NCBI RefSeq assembly: GCF_014192645.1
Contig: NZ_JACHYE010000001.1
Coordinates: 626,350-690,349 of the forward strand
Length of the DNA stretch: 64,000 nucleotides
Source: Herbaspirillum sp. Sphag64
GTDB lineage: Bacteria; Pseudomonadota; Gammaproteobacteria; Burkholderiales; Burkholderiaceae_D
Direction of reading: 5' to 3'
The first letter of the stretch is position 1. The number at the start of each line of letters is the position of its first letter. Below the pieces are notes generated by a model. That model worked only from the letters and a program-made list of their open reading frames with translations, was not told the DNA's origin and did not search any database. Position numbers and translations under genes: made by a program. Of this stretch, positions 1-9,074 are shown one piece after another.

Positions 1-2
1 AC

Positions 3-311
3 AGCTGGGCCAAGGCATGGAGCGACATGGATGTCAAAAATTACCTGGCATCCTATGGCAACGACTTCACCCCTCCCAAGGGACAAACCCGCAAGCAATG
101 GTCTGACGAACGTCGCGATCGCATCGAGGAAAAAGGCCACATCAACGTCAAGGTGGAATCACCTCAGGTCACGTTCAAGAACGACACCGCGACTGTACGC
201 TTCCGTCAGATATATAATTCGAACCGCCTGACGGTTGACAGTCGCAAGACACTCATCCTGACCAAACAAGGCAATAAATGGTTGATCAAACAGGAGCGCT
301 CGGGAGGGTAA
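3..311 (+). CDS. C-terminal end of an NTF2-like-domain envelope protein (5' truncated)
   Basis: Only the last 102 codons are in the window; the frame is open to the left edge, so the true start lies outside. The visible part runs SWAKAWSDMDVKNYLASYGNDF and ends KWLIKQERSGG. This is the pattern of the small NTF2-like domain often fused behind TPR repeats or L,D-transpeptidase domains in proteobacterial envelope proteins. The stop codon overlaps the start of the next gene by one base, so the two are translationally coupled and probably work together at the cell wall. The fold assignment is from sequence pattern; the function is unknown. Confidence 0.6.
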   Translation, partial: SWAKAWSDMDVKNYLASYGNDFTPPKGQTRKQWSDERRDRIEEKGHINVKVESPQVTFKNDTATVRFRQIYNSNRLTVDSRKTLILTKQGNKWLIKQERSGG

Positions 312-1564
312 TGGTTCGTTTCGCCGCATATCAAGGCAAGTTCGCGTCCTTGCCGCTCGTTTTTGCCCGACTGCTTTTGAGCACAGCCATGGCTGTGCCA
401 GCAGCGCTGGCATTAGCTTCGTCGTCATCGATTCCACCGCAGTCAACTCCCGCGGAACTGCGCAAGCCGGACCCGGAAGCCCTGCTGATCGAAATCTACA
501 AGGATCTGGGCAGCAATCGCCTGCAGGAGGCGCAATCCAAGGCTGATGCGCTGGTTGCAGCTTACCCGAACTTCCGTCTGGGGCAACTGGTACGAGGCGA
601 TCTGCTGCTCATGCACGCGCGCCCTGTAACCAGCTTCGGACAAATCAATGATGCGCCAGCCGCCAAACTCAAGGATTTGCGTGCTGAAGCGATGGTGCGT
701 CTGCATTCACTGCAAGAGCGCCCCAACCCTGATCTGATCCCGCAGCCTGTGCTGCAGGTGAGCGAAGATCAAAAAAATGTTCTGGTCGTCGATACCACCC
801 GTGCCCGCATGTATGTCTACGAAAATCAGGGTGGGCAGCTCAAGCTGATGACGGATTACTATATTTCGCACGGTCGCTTCGGTGTCAACAAGTCACGCGA
901 AGGCGATCAGCGCACACCGATTGGCGTGTATTACGTCAACGCTCGTATTCCCGGCCCCAAGTTGCCTGACTTCTACGGCACTGGCGCATTGCCATTAAAC
1001 TATCCGAATGAATGGGATAAGCGCAATGGTCGCAGCGGTTCTGGCATCTGGCTGCACGGTACGCCGTCGGACAACTTCAGCCGGCCGCCTTTATCCTCTG
1101 ACGGTTGCGTGGTGCTGGCCAATCCCGATCTGCAGACACTGTATTCAACAGCTGAAGTCGGCAAAACGGTAGTCGTGATCAGCGAAAACATCAAGTTCAT
1201 CGACAAGGATCAATGGAGCAAGGAACGCGACGCAGGCAATCAGTTGATGCAACAATGGCAACAGGATATGGAAGCCCCCGATGCCGACAAGGTACTGACC
1301 AACTACTCCTCGAACTTCCGCTCGGCAGTCGGTGAAAGCCTGAGTACCTGGTTCAATCGTCAGCAAAAAGGACTCAATGGCGCCCGACCAAGTATCAAGT
1401 TACGCGACCTGAGTCTGTTTCGCTATCCCGGTGCGGAAGACACGATTGTGAGTACCTTTGTGCAGGAAACCTCAATCGGCAAGAACAAGAATGTGGTACG
1501 CAAGCGCCAATACTGGCAGCGAGAAGGTGCGCAATGGAAAATCGTCTACGAAGGCAATGCCTGA
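311..1564 (+). CDS. L,D-transpeptidase (YkuD family) with C-terminal NTF2-like domain
   Basis: 417 residues. An N-terminal hydrophobic stretch (about 12-37) is a signal peptide or anchor. The YkuD catalytic domain spans about 145-295, with HG at 249-250 and the SSDGC motif whose nucleophile is Cys266. The last ~110 residues form an NTF2-like domain similar in pattern to the end of the preceding protein. Family role: periplasmic L,D-transpeptidases make 3-3 peptidoglycan cross-links or attach proteins to the wall; which applies here cannot be told. The ATG at 311 was chosen because it overlaps the upstream stop (TAATG), has a purine-rich GGGAGG just before it and gives a proper signal peptide; the in-frame codon at 278 lies inside the upstream gene. 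Confidence 0.88.
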   Translation: MVRFAAYQGKFASLPLVFARLLLSTAMAVPAALALASSSSIPPQSTPAELRKPDPEALLIEIYKDLGSNRLQEAQSKADALVAAYPNFRLGQLVRGDLLLMHARPVTSFGQINDAPAAKLKDLRAEAMVRLHSLQERPNPDLIPQPVLQVSEDQKNVLVVDTTRARMYVYENQGGQLKLMTDYYISHGRFGVNKSREGDQRTPIGVYYVNARIPGPKLPDFYGTGALPLNYPNEWDKRNGRSGSGIWLHGTPSDNFSRPPLSSDGCVVLANPDLQTLYSTAEVGKTVVVISENIKFIDKDQWSKERDAGNQLMQQWQQDMEAPDADKVLTNYSSNFRSAVGESLSTWFNRQQKGLNGARPSIKLRDLSLFRYPGAEDTIVSTFVQETSIGKNKNVVRKRQYWQREGAQWKIVYEGNA

Positions 1565-1676
1565 GGGGCCGATTTCAGCTTCGCGTCTCCGTGCCGCCTT
1601 CTTAGTACCGTTTTTATAGTTACGACCAGCCTATTTAAAGGCATTACTCACCCCGTCCGTTCAGCAAGGAAAAATC

Positions 1677-2264
1677 ATGCTTGATGCATTCTTCTCTCGT
1701 CGTACATTACTCCGGTGCATCGCGGCCCTGTCGCTCTCAGGGGCAGCATTGCTGGCTCATGCGCAGTCGGCACCGCGTGTGCTGCTCAAGACCACCGCTG
1801 GTGATATCGTGCTGGAACTCAATGCTGACAAGGCACCGATTTCCGTTGCCAACTTCCTGGACTACGTCAAAAGCGGTCAATACAACGGTACCATCTTCCA
1901 TCGCGTCATCAATGGCTTCATGATTCAGGGTGGCGGCTTTGACAAGGATATGCACGAGAAGGCGACGCGCGCGCCAATTCGTAACGAGGCCAGCAACGGT
2001 TTGAAAAACGAAGCCTATACTATTGCCATGGCCCGCACTTCGGCACCGCACTCGGCAACTGCACAGTTCTTTATCAATGTTGGCAATAATGCGGCACTCG
2101 ATTATCCAAGTCGCGACGGCTGGGGCTATGCCGTGTTTGGCAAAGTCATTCAAGGTACCGAGGTCGTCGACAAGATCAAGCAGGTAGCGACCGGTTCACG
2201 TGGCATGTATGACGATGTTCCAGTCACGCCTGTGGTGATCCAGTCGGCAACACTGGTCAAATAA
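1677..2264 (+). CDS. ppiA: Exported cyclophilin-type peptidyl-prolyl cis-trans isomerase
   Basis: 195 residues. The N-terminus ([10 protein letters not shown] followed by a hydrophobic run ending AHA-Q at about 29) is an export signal; the Ser-Arg-Arg arrangement resembles a twin-arginine signal, though Sec export is also possible. The cyclophilin domain shows [14 protein letters not shown] and TAQFFIN, the conserved catalytic surface. Role: proline isomerisation during folding of periplasmic proteins. AAGGA lies about 8 bases before the ATG. It is followed at 77 bp by a cytosolic paralogue, suggesting a tandem duplication that gave one copy per compartment. Confidence 0.88.
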   Translation: MLDAFFSRRTLLRCIAALSLSGAALLAHAQSAPRVLLKTTAGDIVLELNADKAPISVANFLDYVKSGQYNGTIFHRVINGFMIQGGGFDKDMHEKATRAPIRNEASNGLKNEAYTIAMARTSAPHSATAQFFINVGNNAALDYPSRDGWGYAVFGKVIQGTEVVDKIKQVATGSRGMYDDVPVTPVVIQSATLVK

Positions 2265-2273
2265 GCTTGATGT

Positions 2274-2303
2274 CCTGCGCCAGGTTGCGCGGGGCCATTT
2301 TTT
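2274..2303 (+). terminator. Possible intrinsic terminator between the two cyclophilin genes
   Basis: A 7-bp GC-rich stem (CCTGCGC / GCGCGGG, one G-T pair) with a 6-base loop, followed four bases later by six T. The short gap to the next gene means it may only attenuate transcription. Confidence 0.4.
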
Positions 2304-2340
2304 ATTATCGTTTCACTCAATAACGCAAAGAGGAATTCTC

Positions 2341-2829
2341 ATGGCTGTTCTCTTCACTACCAACCACGGTAACTTCAAGGTCGAGCTGGATACAGAAAAA
2401 GCACCAAAGACCGTTGAAAATTTCCTGGCCTATGTCAATGCAGGTCACTATAGCGGCACTATTTTCCATCGCGTCATTGATGGTTTCATGATCCAGGGCG
2501 GCGGCTTTGAGCCAGGCATGAAGCAAAAACCAACCAATGAACCGGTCGAAAACGAAGCCAAGAACGGCCTCAAGAACGAGCCCTACACACTGGCGATGGC
2601 ACGTACTTCGGCGCCACACTCGGCGTCGGCGCAGTTCTTTGTGAACGTCAAGAACAACAGCTTCCTCGACTATCCTGGCCAGGATGGCTGGGGCTACTGT
2701 GTATTCGGCAAGGTCATCGAAGGCACTGAAGTGATCGACAAGATCAAGGGCGTCAAAACTACCCGCTCAGGCATGTTCGCTGACGTACCAGTGGAAGATG
2801 TCGTGATCGAAAAGGCCGAAGTGGTCTGA
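2341..2829 (+). CDS. ppiB: Cytosolic cyclophilin peptidyl-prolyl cis-trans isomerase
   Basis: 162 residues, the usual length of PpiB, with no signal peptide. The cyclophilin core carries [21 protein letters not shown] and GWGYCVFGKV. Role: catalyses proline isomerisation in cytosolic proteins. A strong AGAGGA ribosome site lies about 8 bases before the ATG. It lies 21 bp before lpxH, an arrangement common in betaproteobacteria, so the two are probably co-transcribed. Confidence 0.95.
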   Translation: MAVLFTTNHGNFKVELDTEKAPKTVENFLAYVNAGHYSGTIFHRVIDGFMIQGGGFEPGMKQKPTNEPVENEAKNGLKNEPYTLAMARTSAPHSASAQFFVNVKNNSFLDYPGQDGWGYCVFGKVIEGTEVIDKIKGVKTTRSGMFADVPVEDVVIEKAEVV

Positions 2830-2850
2830 TCTAGCTGATCACTCAGTACG

Positions 2851-3636
2851 ATGATAATGACTTCATCTGCAGCGCAACCGAAAACGGTTGCGCTTTTTAT
2901 TTCCGATCTGCATCTGCAGACAGCCTTGCCGCGTACAACGCAAGCGTTCTTCGACTTTATCGAACAGCATGCCGTGCATACCAGCCGGCTGTACCTACTC
3001 GGCGACATCTTCGAATACTGGGCCGGCGACGACGACATCGACACCCCCTACCATCGCAGCATCGTTGATGCGCTGCACGGACTGGTCGCACGTGGCGTTG
3101 AACTCTACTGGATCGCTGGTAACCGCGATTTTCTGGCCGGCGCAGGTTTTGCCGCGGCCACTGGTGCGACCATGCTAGAGGATGGCCATGTCATTTCGTT
3201 GGCCGGGCGTAGCATCACGCTAGCGCATGGCGATGCGCAATGCACGGACGACACCGCTTATATGGCGTTCCGTGCTCAGATCAGGCAGCCCGCGTGGCAG
3301 CAACAGTTTCTGTCGATGCCACTGGCGCAGCGCAAGGCTATTATTGAAGGTGTGCGCCAGACCAGCAAAGATGCCGGCAAGGAAAAGGCCGCCGAGATCA
3401 TGGATGTCAATGCTGTTGCGATTGATGCACTGTTCGTACAGAGCGCCAATCAGGTATTGATTCACGGACACACGCACCGCCCTGCCCTGCATGTGGAACA
3501 GGTAGGTGGTCAGCAACGCCTGCGCTACGTATTGTCCGACTGGGAGTACGACGTCACGCCTGCCCGAGGTGGCTGGATCAGTCTGACCGAGGACGGCGCA
3601 CTGCATCGCTTTGATGCGCAAGGGAATTTACTGTAA
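2851..3636 (+). CDS. lpxH: UDP-2,3-diacylglucosamine diphosphatase LpxH
   Basis: 261 residues. This calcineurin-type metallophosphoesterase shows all the metal-binding blocks in order: SDLHL (D19, H21), GD (51-52), GNRDF (90-94), HGD (126-128) and a late HGHTHRP. It hydrolyses UDP-2,3-diacylglucosamine to lipid X, the fourth step of lipid A synthesis, at the inner face of the inner membrane. Two in-frame ATGs (2851 and 2857) are possible starts and neither has a good ribosome site. It ends at a terminator shared with the convergent cysE. Confidence 0.95.
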   Translation: MIMTSSAAQPKTVALFISDLHLQTALPRTTQAFFDFIEQHAVHTSRLYLLGDIFEYWAGDDDIDTPYHRSIVDALHGLVARGVELYWIAGNRDFLAGAGFAAATGATMLEDGHVISLAGRSITLAHGDAQCTDDTAYMAFRAQIRQPAWQQQFLSMPLAQRKAIIEGVRQTSKDAGKEKAAEIMDVNAVAIDALFVQSANQVLIHGHTHRPALHVEQVGGQQRLRYVLSDWEYDVTPARGGWISLTEDGALHRFDAQGNLL

Positions 3637-3666
3637 GAAGCCTTATCACTGCGGCGACACGTAATA

Positions 3667-3696
3667 AAAAAGGAGCAATCATCATTGCTCCTTTTT
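3667..3696. terminator. Bidirectional intrinsic terminator between lpxH and cysE
   Basis: A perfect 13-bp inverted repeat (AAAAAGGAGCAAT / ATTGCTCCTTTTT) with a CATC loop. The A/T ends supply a T-run in either direction, so it fits both convergent genes. Confidence 0.9.
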
Positions 3697-3731
3697 ATTA
3701 CGATGCCGCTGTAAGCTATTTTGCCTACCCG

Positions 3732-4484
3732 CTATTCCACCAACTTATTCAATCCGGCAGCGTCAAACTTGTCGAGCTCTTCCAGCTTTTCGCAACCGAT
3801 GCCAGCGCTGCGCAAGGCCGCCAGAATCACCTCCAGCTGATGTTCTTGCGCTGCGGCCTGATCGATCAAACCGTGCAAGGCTTTTGACAAAGGATCATCA
3901 CCATTGGGCGTAACACCATAGGCAGCAAACATTCGCGCCGCTGCCTGCTCCCGCGGATCGCGCTGCTCCTCCTTGCGCACCACCCGAGCCGGATTTCCAA
4001 CAGCCGTAGCACCCGGAGGGACCTCTTTGACCACGACGGCATTGGAACCAACCTTGGCACCCGCACCAACGGTAAAACCACCCAGCACCTGAGCACCAGC
4101 ACCAATAATCACGCCGCGCTCCAGCGTCGGATGCCGCTTGGTACCCTTGCTCAGCGAAGTACCGCCCAAGGTCACACCTTGATAGATGGTGCAGTCATCG
4201 CCAATTTCTGCCGTTTCACCAATCACGACACCAAAACCGTGATCAATAAACACGCGCCGACCAATCGTCGCCCCTGGATGAATTTCAATCCCGGTCAGAC
4301 CGCGCGCCAGATGCGAAATAAAGCGTCCCAGCCATTTTAGCCCCCAACCCCAACAGGCGTGCGAGATCCGGTGCATGACAACGGCATGCAAGCCTGGATA
4401 ACAGGTAAGGACCTCCCAGGCATTACGTGCGGCAGGATCTCGGTCGATGATGCTGGAAATATCTTCTCGAAGTCGGGTAAACAT
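3732..4484 (-). CDS. cysE: Serine O-acetyltransferase CysE
   Basis: 250 residues. A helical N-terminal part is followed by a left-handed beta-helix of hexapeptide repeats (about 65-165) containing the catalytic DH pair (D81, H82) and GETAEIGDD. The C-terminal tail is longer than in minimal forms. It acetylates L-serine with acetyl-CoA to O-acetylserine, the committed step of cysteine synthesis, and family members bind O-acetylserine sulfhydrylase through the C-terminus. It lies 155 bp downstream of rlmB on the same strand. Confidence 0.95.
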   Translation of the reverse strand: MFTRLREDISSIIDRDPAARNAWEVLTCYPGLHAVVMHRISHACWGWGLKWLGRFISHLARGLTGIEIHPGATIGRRVFIDHGFGVVIGETAEIGDDCTIYQGVTLGGTSLSKGTKRHPTLERGVIIGAGAQVLGGFTVGAGAKVGSNAVVVKEVPPGATAVGNPARVVRKEEQRDPREQAAARMFAAYGVTPNGDDPLSKALHGLIDQAAAQEHQLEVILAALRSAGIGCEKLEELDKFDAAGLNKLVE

Positions 4485-4639
4485 AGTCGTAACAGAGTGG
4501 CAATGGTTGCCATCTTACTTAATTACAGCAAGATGTGCCGGGAACGACACATCCCTTCTGAAGTCAATTTTCAAGCCTCCGATAGCCTGCTTACCACGTT
4601 CGTTACCACGCTGGAAAACAGCAATACCGTGATGCAGGC

Positions 4640-5377
4640 TTATTTCGGCAAACGCTGGCGGCGCGCTTCGTACAGACACACACCCGAAGCGACCGAGACA
4701 TTTAGACTCTCAACCGAGCCGAACATGGGAATACTGACCAGCAAATCACAGGTTTCACGCGTCAGACGACGCATGCCCTCGCCTTCCGAACCCATCACCA
4801 GAGCGGTCGGGCCAGAAAAATCACCTGCATACAAATCTTTTTCAGCATCGTCCGTGGTGCCGATGAGCCAGACACCGCGATCCTTCAGGTCACGCATGGT
4901 CCGCGCCAGATTGGTGACGGTGATGTAGGGCACGGTTTCAGCTGCACCACTGGCAACCTTCGCCGCAGTGGCATTGAGGCCAACGGCGCGGTCCTTGGGC
5001 GCAATCACTGCATGCGCACCAGCACCATCGGCAACCCGAAGACAGGCACCGAGATTATGCGGATCGGTAATACCATCGAGGATCAGTAGCAAAGGCGGAC
5101 CCTCGATGGCATCAAGCAATTCGTCAAGATTGCGTGCCAATGACAACTCGCCCGCTTTGGCAACCACACCCTGGTGGCGGCGCGTGCCGACGATATTCGA
5201 CAAGCGCTGGTCATCGGCTTGAATAATGCGGACGCCCGCTGCTTTGGCGGCCTGCAGCAAATCACGCATACGCGCATCATTGCGATCGGCATCGACATAA
5301 AGTTCTTCAACCGAGGAAGCCTCGTGGCGAATGCGGGAAGTGACGGCATGGAAGCCGAAGATCATTTTACTTTTCAT
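4640..5377 (-). CDS. rlmB: 23S rRNA (guanosine-2251 2'-O)-methyltransferase RlmB
   Basis: 245 residues, the full length of TrmH/SpoU-type RlmB. The N-terminal rRNA-binding domain (about 1-75) precedes the knotted catalytic domain with motif 1 ([17 protein letters not shown]), motif 2 ([12 protein letters not shown]) and motif 3 ([16 protein letters not shown]). It methylates G2251 in the P-loop of 23S rRNA using S-adenosylmethionine. AGAAG lies about 9 bases before the ATG. It lies 120 bp downstream of rnr, an ancient rnr-rlmB pairing linking RNA turnover and rRNA modification. Confidence 0.95.
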   Translation of the reverse strand: MKSKMIFGFHAVTSRIRHEASSVEELYVDADRNDARMRDLLQAAKAAGVRIIQADDQRLSNIVGTRRHQGVVAKAGELSLARNLDELLDAIEGPPLLLILDGITDPHNLGACLRVADGAGAHAVIAPKDRAVGLNATAAKVASGAAETVPYITVTNLARTMRDLKDRGVWLIGTTDDAEKDLYAGDFSGPTALVMGSEGEGMRRLTRETCDLLVSIPMFGSVESLNVSVASGVCLYEARRQRLPK

Positions 5378-5497
5378 GGTTTTGCTTCTTTACTAAATAG
5401 GACTTACGCCCACCAGAACCTTGACGGTCAGGCGGGCGCAATGGGTGAGACGATCAGGCCGAATTCCCGGCCGCTACTGCTTGTTGAGGGAAGACGA

Positions 5498-8005
5498 TTA
5501 ACGCTTCTTTTTCCCTGGTCGGGCATAGGTTTTTGCAGGACGCTTGCGTTCCGTCTCGGCCGTACTCTTGCTGCGTGCAGCAGGCTTTCCGGCTTTGGCG
5601 GTCTTGCTGGCAACACGCCCCTTGCCTGACTTCGTCGGGGCCGCTGGCTTGGCACCACCGGTTTTTCCCGCACGTGCAGGCACAGCCTCGGCCGCCGGAT
5701 TGAGCGGTTTTCCCTTGGTACGTGCCTGCTGCGCACTTTCGGCGCGGCGGGCTTCATTTTTCAGCAACGTGCGAATACCAGGCTCGGTCACCAGACCCAG
5801 ATCAATCTTGCGCGCATCCAGATCAACCCGGCTGACCTGCACGGTGACGCGATCGGTCAATTGATAACGGATGCCGGTACGCTCACCGCGCAGTTCGTGA
5901 CGCGCTTCATCGTACTGGAAGTAATCGGCGCCAAGCTCCGTGACATGCACCAGGCCTTCGATATACAGCGCATCAAGCTGAACAAAAATACCAAAGTTCG
6001 CTACGCCAGAAATCGTCCCGGTAAATTCTTCGCCCAGCTTATCCCGAATGAAATAGCACTTGAGCCATGCTTCGACATCGCGCGAGGCTTCGTCGGCACG
6101 ACGTTCATTGGCCGAACAGTGAACGCCGAGCGCTTCCCAGATAGCGAGACCGCTTTCGGTTTTCTTCTTGCCATTGGCCCGATCCTGCGCCTGCATTTTG
6201 CGGGCGGCTGGTGACAACTGTGTGTTGAGTCCGCTGGTATCCATGCCTTTGGGATCATAGCGCTTACCCAGCAAAATGGCCTTGATTGCACGGTGCGTAA
6301 GTAAGTCAGGATAACGCCGGATGGGGCTGGTAAAGTGCGCGTAAGACTCATATGAAAGACCGAAGTGACCGATATTTTCGGGACTGTAGACGGCCTGCTG
6401 CATGGAGCGCAGCAACATGGTCTGAATCAGCAACGCATCCGGACGCGCCTTGATCTTGGGCATGAGCTCGGCATAGTCGGATGCACTTGGCGTATCACCA
6501 CCGCCCAGGCTGAGACCGATCTGCTTGAGGAAGGTACGCAGCTGATTGAGCTTTTCCTTGGTCGGCCCGGCATGTACCCGATACAGACCAGGATGTTCAT
6601 GTCGCTGCAACAGATCTGCGGCACACACATTGGCTGCCAGCATGCACTCTTCGATCAGACGATGCGCATCATTGCGGGTACGAGGGAGAATTTTTTCGAT
6701 CTTGCCAGCAGCGTTGCAGACAATATAGGTTTCAGTCGTTTCAAAGTCGATCGCACCGCGGGCATGACGCGCCTGCAGCAGCGCCTGAAATACCTCATAC
6801 AGATGCAGCAAATGAGGAACCAGGCCGGTACGACGCGCTGCTTCCGGTCCCTTGGTATTGGCCAATACTGCAGCGACCTCGGTATAGGTCAGTCGCGCTG
6901 CAGAATGGATCACAGCCGGATAGAACTGGTAAGCCTTGATCTCACCTTTGGCAGTAATCACGGCGTCACATACCAGGGTCAATCGGTCAACATCGGGATT
7001 GAGCGAACACAGACCATTGGAGAGCTTCTCGGGCAGCATCGGAATCACACGACGCGGGAAATACACCGAGGTGCTGCGCTCTAACGCATCGACATCGAGC
7101 GGATCATTCGGCTTGACGTAATGACTGACATCCGCAATCGCAACGATCAGTCGATAACCCTTGCTACGACCGATCTTGATTGGCTCGCAGTAAACCGCAT
7201 CATCAAAGTCCCGCGCATCTTCACCATCAATCGTCACCAGGGGTACATCGCGCAAATCGACACGATCGGCGAGATCCGCAGCGCGCACTTCGGACGGCAG
7301 TTTGGTTGCATGCTTGCGGGCCGCTTCAGAGAATTCATGCGGTACGCCATACTTGCGGACGGCGATTTCAATTTCCATTCCAGGATCATCGATATCACCC
7401 AGAATTTCAGCAATCTTGCCGACTGGTTGTGTGTAGCGCGACGGCTGCTCAGTGAGCTGCACACTGACTACCTGACCCGCCTTGGCTTTGCCTGGAGGGC
7501 CTGCCAGCAACACATCCTGACCAATACGTTTGTCTTCCGGGGCGACTACCCAGACACCGTTCTCGTTGAGCAAACGGCCAATGACATGGGTATTGGCACG
7601 AGACACAACCTCGACAATCGTACCCTCAGGACGACCGCGACGATCCGTGCCGGTGATGCGCGCCTGCACGCGATCGCCATGCAAGACCTTTTGCATCTCT
7701 TTTTCCGGCAAAAAGATATCATCACTGGCGTCATCTGGAATCAGGAAACCGAAACCGTCCCGATGACTGTTGACACGCCCCTCAATGAAATTGGGCGAAT
7801 GGGTAAGCTTGTAGTTACCCGCACGATCAGGCTTGATTTGTCCATCGCGCTCCATCGCGTTAAGGCGCCGCGTCAGACCGTCCATCTCTTCTGGCTTGAC
7901 ATTGAGTGCGGCAGCCAGCGTCATGACATTTTGTGCGCCAGACGAAGTACGCAGAATACCGAGAATTTCTTCGCGGCTGGGAATGGAATAGGGAAATTGG
8001 CTCAA
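5498..8005 (-). CDS. rnr: Ribonuclease R
   Basis: 835 residues. Domains in order: N-terminal helix-turn-helix region, two cold-shock domains (about 80-230), the RNB catalytic domain with DGEDARDFDDAVYC holding the metal-binding aspartates, an S1 domain (EFTGTISGVANFGIFVQL), and a basic Lys/Ala/Pro tail of about 90 residues. It is a 3'-5' exonuclease that degrades structured RNA and takes part in trans-translation and rRNA quality control. The start is a TTG with no clear ribosome site; the homologous start (SQFPYSIPSREEIL) supports it and an in-frame stop lies not far upstream. Confidence 0.95.
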   Translation of the reverse strand: MSQFPYSIPSREEILGILRTSSGAQNVMTLAAALNVKPEEMDGLTRRLNAMERDGQIKPDRAGNYKLTHSPNFIEGRVNSHRDGFGFLIPDDASDDIFLPEKEMQKVLHGDRVQARITGTDRRGRPEGTIVEVVSRANTHVIGRLLNENGVWVVAPEDKRIGQDVLLAGPPGKAKAGQVVSVQLTEQPSRYTQPVGKIAEILGDIDDPGMEIEIAVRKYGVPHEFSEAARKHATKLPSEVRAADLADRVDLRDVPLVTIDGEDARDFDDAVYCEPIKIGRSKGYRLIVAIADVSHYVKPNDPLDVDALERSTSVYFPRRVIPMLPEKLSNGLCSLNPDVDRLTLVCDAVITAKGEIKAYQFYPAVIHSAARLTYTEVAAVLANTKGPEAARRTGLVPHLLHLYEVFQALLQARHARGAIDFETTETYIVCNAAGKIEKILPRTRNDAHRLIEECMLAANVCAADLLQRHEHPGLYRVHAGPTKEKLNQLRTFLKQIGLSLGGGDTPSASDYAELMPKIKARPDALLIQTMLLRSMQQAVYSPENIGHFGLSYESYAHFTSPIRRYPDLLTHRAIKAILLGKRYDPKGMDTSGLNTQLSPAARKMQAQDRANGKKKTESGLAIWEALGVHCSANERRADEASRDVEAWLKCYFIRDKLGEEFTGTISGVANFGIFVQLDALYIEGLVHVTELGADYFQYDEARHELRGERTGIRYQLTDRVTVQVSRVDLDARKIDLGLVTEPGIRTLLKNEARRAESAQQARTKGKPLNPAAEAVPARAGKTGGAKPAAPTKSGKGRVASKTAKAGKPAARSKSTAETERKRPAKTYARPGKKKR

Positions 8006-8230
8006 AAGTGTACTTGGGTAAATTGTTATTCGTCAGTATGGTCAGGAATTGGTCCTGACATCTCTTGGAATACGGTTGCGTCAGCGCCAGCACAGACGTT
8101 ACATGGTGACAGCTCTCGGGCAACAGGGACTAGTGTAACGGAGGATGTCGCTATTGTCCTAACTGACAACGCTGTCCTTTGGCTGCTTGCAAGATACTGC
8201 CGAAAAAACGAAAAAGAACGCCGATAGCAT

Positions 8231-8258
8231 TTGACACTCGAAAAAAATCGGCTATAAT
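8231..8258 (+). promoter_or_regulatory. Consensus sigma-70 promoter of the first tRNA-Leu
   Basis: TTGACA (8231-8236) and TATAAT (8253-8258) are both perfect consensus, with a 16-bp spacer. The -10 lies 19 bases before the mature tRNA start, as expected for a strong stable-RNA promoter. Confidence 0.92.
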
Positions 8259-8277
8259 CTCGTTCTTTCGCGTTATT

Positions 8278-8362
8278 GCCCACGTGGCGGAATTGGTAGA
8301 CGCGCATGGTTCAGGTCCATGTGCCGCGAGGTGTGGGGGTTCGAGTCCCTCCGTGGGCACCA
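8278..8362 (+). tRNA. leuT: tRNA-Leu, anticodon CAG (copy 1)
   Basis: 85 nt. The acceptor arm GCCCACG pairs with CGTGGGC, followed by A and an encoded CCA. The D-loop GGCGGAATTGGTAGACGC and the long variable arm are typical of leucine tRNAs. The anticodon loop TTCAGGT gives CAG, reading CUG codons. It is identical to the copy at 8744. The symbol is only a conventional label. Confidence 0.97.
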
Positions 8363-8379
8363 GCAATCTACGCGAATGA

Positions 8380-8404
8380 CTTTGCAGTTCTGCAAAGCTT
8401 CTTT
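8380..8404 (+). terminator. Weak terminator-like hairpin after tRNA-Leu copy 1
   Basis: A 7-bp stem (CTTTGCA / TGCAAAG) with a GTTC loop followed by CTTCTTT. The stem is AT-rich and the T-run is interrupted, so termination would be partial. Confidence 0.3.
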
Positions 8405-8671
8405 AGTACAAGAGACTTTCGGTTACTCCAATAGCGACAGTATCAACGTCGACTTACCGAAAACGTCTTAAGTACAATCTCATCTTACGATTCCCTAGGC
8501 AGCGTGCAAAGCAGACAGGTTTAATCGGCTTAACTTGAGCGAATGAATTCTGCCCCACCCCCTTTCATCACCGACATATACAAGTCAACGGAATCCAGCA
8601 AGCCAAGAAGCACAACAAACATCAGAAAAGACCCGGTCGCATGTGAAGTTTTGATTTTTCACATTATGTTA

Positions 8672-8700
8672 TTGACCGCAAGACACAATACCCGTATTAT
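8672..8700 (+). promoter_or_regulatory. Sigma-70 promoter of the second tRNA-Leu
   Basis: TTGACC (8672-8677) and TATTAT (8695-8700) with a 17-bp spacer. Each box differs from consensus by one base, so it is probably weaker than the first tRNA promoter. It shares no obvious sequence with that promoter beyond the boxes. Confidence 0.75.
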
Positions 8701-8743
8701 TCAGCCCTTCGATGCGTTGCACACACCGTGTAACAACGCAAAG

Positions 8744-8828
8744 GCCCACGTGGCGGAATTGGTAGACGCGCATGGTTCAGGTCCATGTGCCGCGAGGTGT
8801 GGGGGTTCGAGTCCCTCCGTGGGCACCA
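8744..8828 (+). tRNA. tRNA-Leu, anticodon CAG (copy 2)
   Basis: Identical over all 85 nt, including CCA, to the tRNA at 8278-8362, while the flanks differ. It has its own promoter upstream and a strong terminator downstream. Confidence 0.97.
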
Positions 8829-8867
8829 AAATTGACCTGCTTACTCTTGAGTGAGCAACACAACTAC

Positions 8868-8900
8868 CCCGTTTGAATGTCATGTTCAAGCGGGTTTTTT
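8868..8900 (+). terminator. Intrinsic terminator of tRNA-Leu copy 2
   Basis: A 10-bp stem (CCCGTTTGAA / TTCAAGCGGG, one G-T pair) with a 7-base loop followed directly by six T. Confidence 0.88.
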
Positions 8901-9074
8901 GTTGCCTGTTTTCACAAACATGCAACATGGATGAGCGGCAGAATCCGAATTGAGATCCCGCCCGCAAATACCTCCATCAATAAAACATCTCCCTGCTACG
9001 CTACATTTACTCGACGCCAAATAGCGCGCCCCGCAGTTGCAATTCAGTCTGACCCTTTTATCTGGAGTAGCGAC

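Larger units (their letters stand above)
8363..8743 (+). other. 381-bp spacer between the two tRNA-Leu genes
   Basis: I see no credible gene here. It holds a weak hairpin just after the first tRNA and the promoter of the second tRNA at its right end. The remainder is AT-richer than the surrounding genes and shows no repeat apart from the flanking tRNAs. Confidence 0.6.

Noticed and set aside
4532..4553. Inverted repeat GATGTG...CACATC between rlmB and cysE
   Set aside because: No T-run follows on the minus strand and the arms are only 6 bp with a mismatch. Too weak to call a terminator or operator.
7121..8227. Long plus-strand ORF antisense to rnr (368 codons)
   Set aside because: It is the shadow frame of a certain gene. 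Its length reflects codon bias, and no family is recognisable.
8278..8828. Direct repeat of tRNA-Leu as attachment sites of an integrated element
   Set aside because: The repeats cover entire tRNAs, no integrase or element genes lie between or beside them, and each copy has its own promoter. Simple gene duplication is the better explanation; kept only as a question in the findings.
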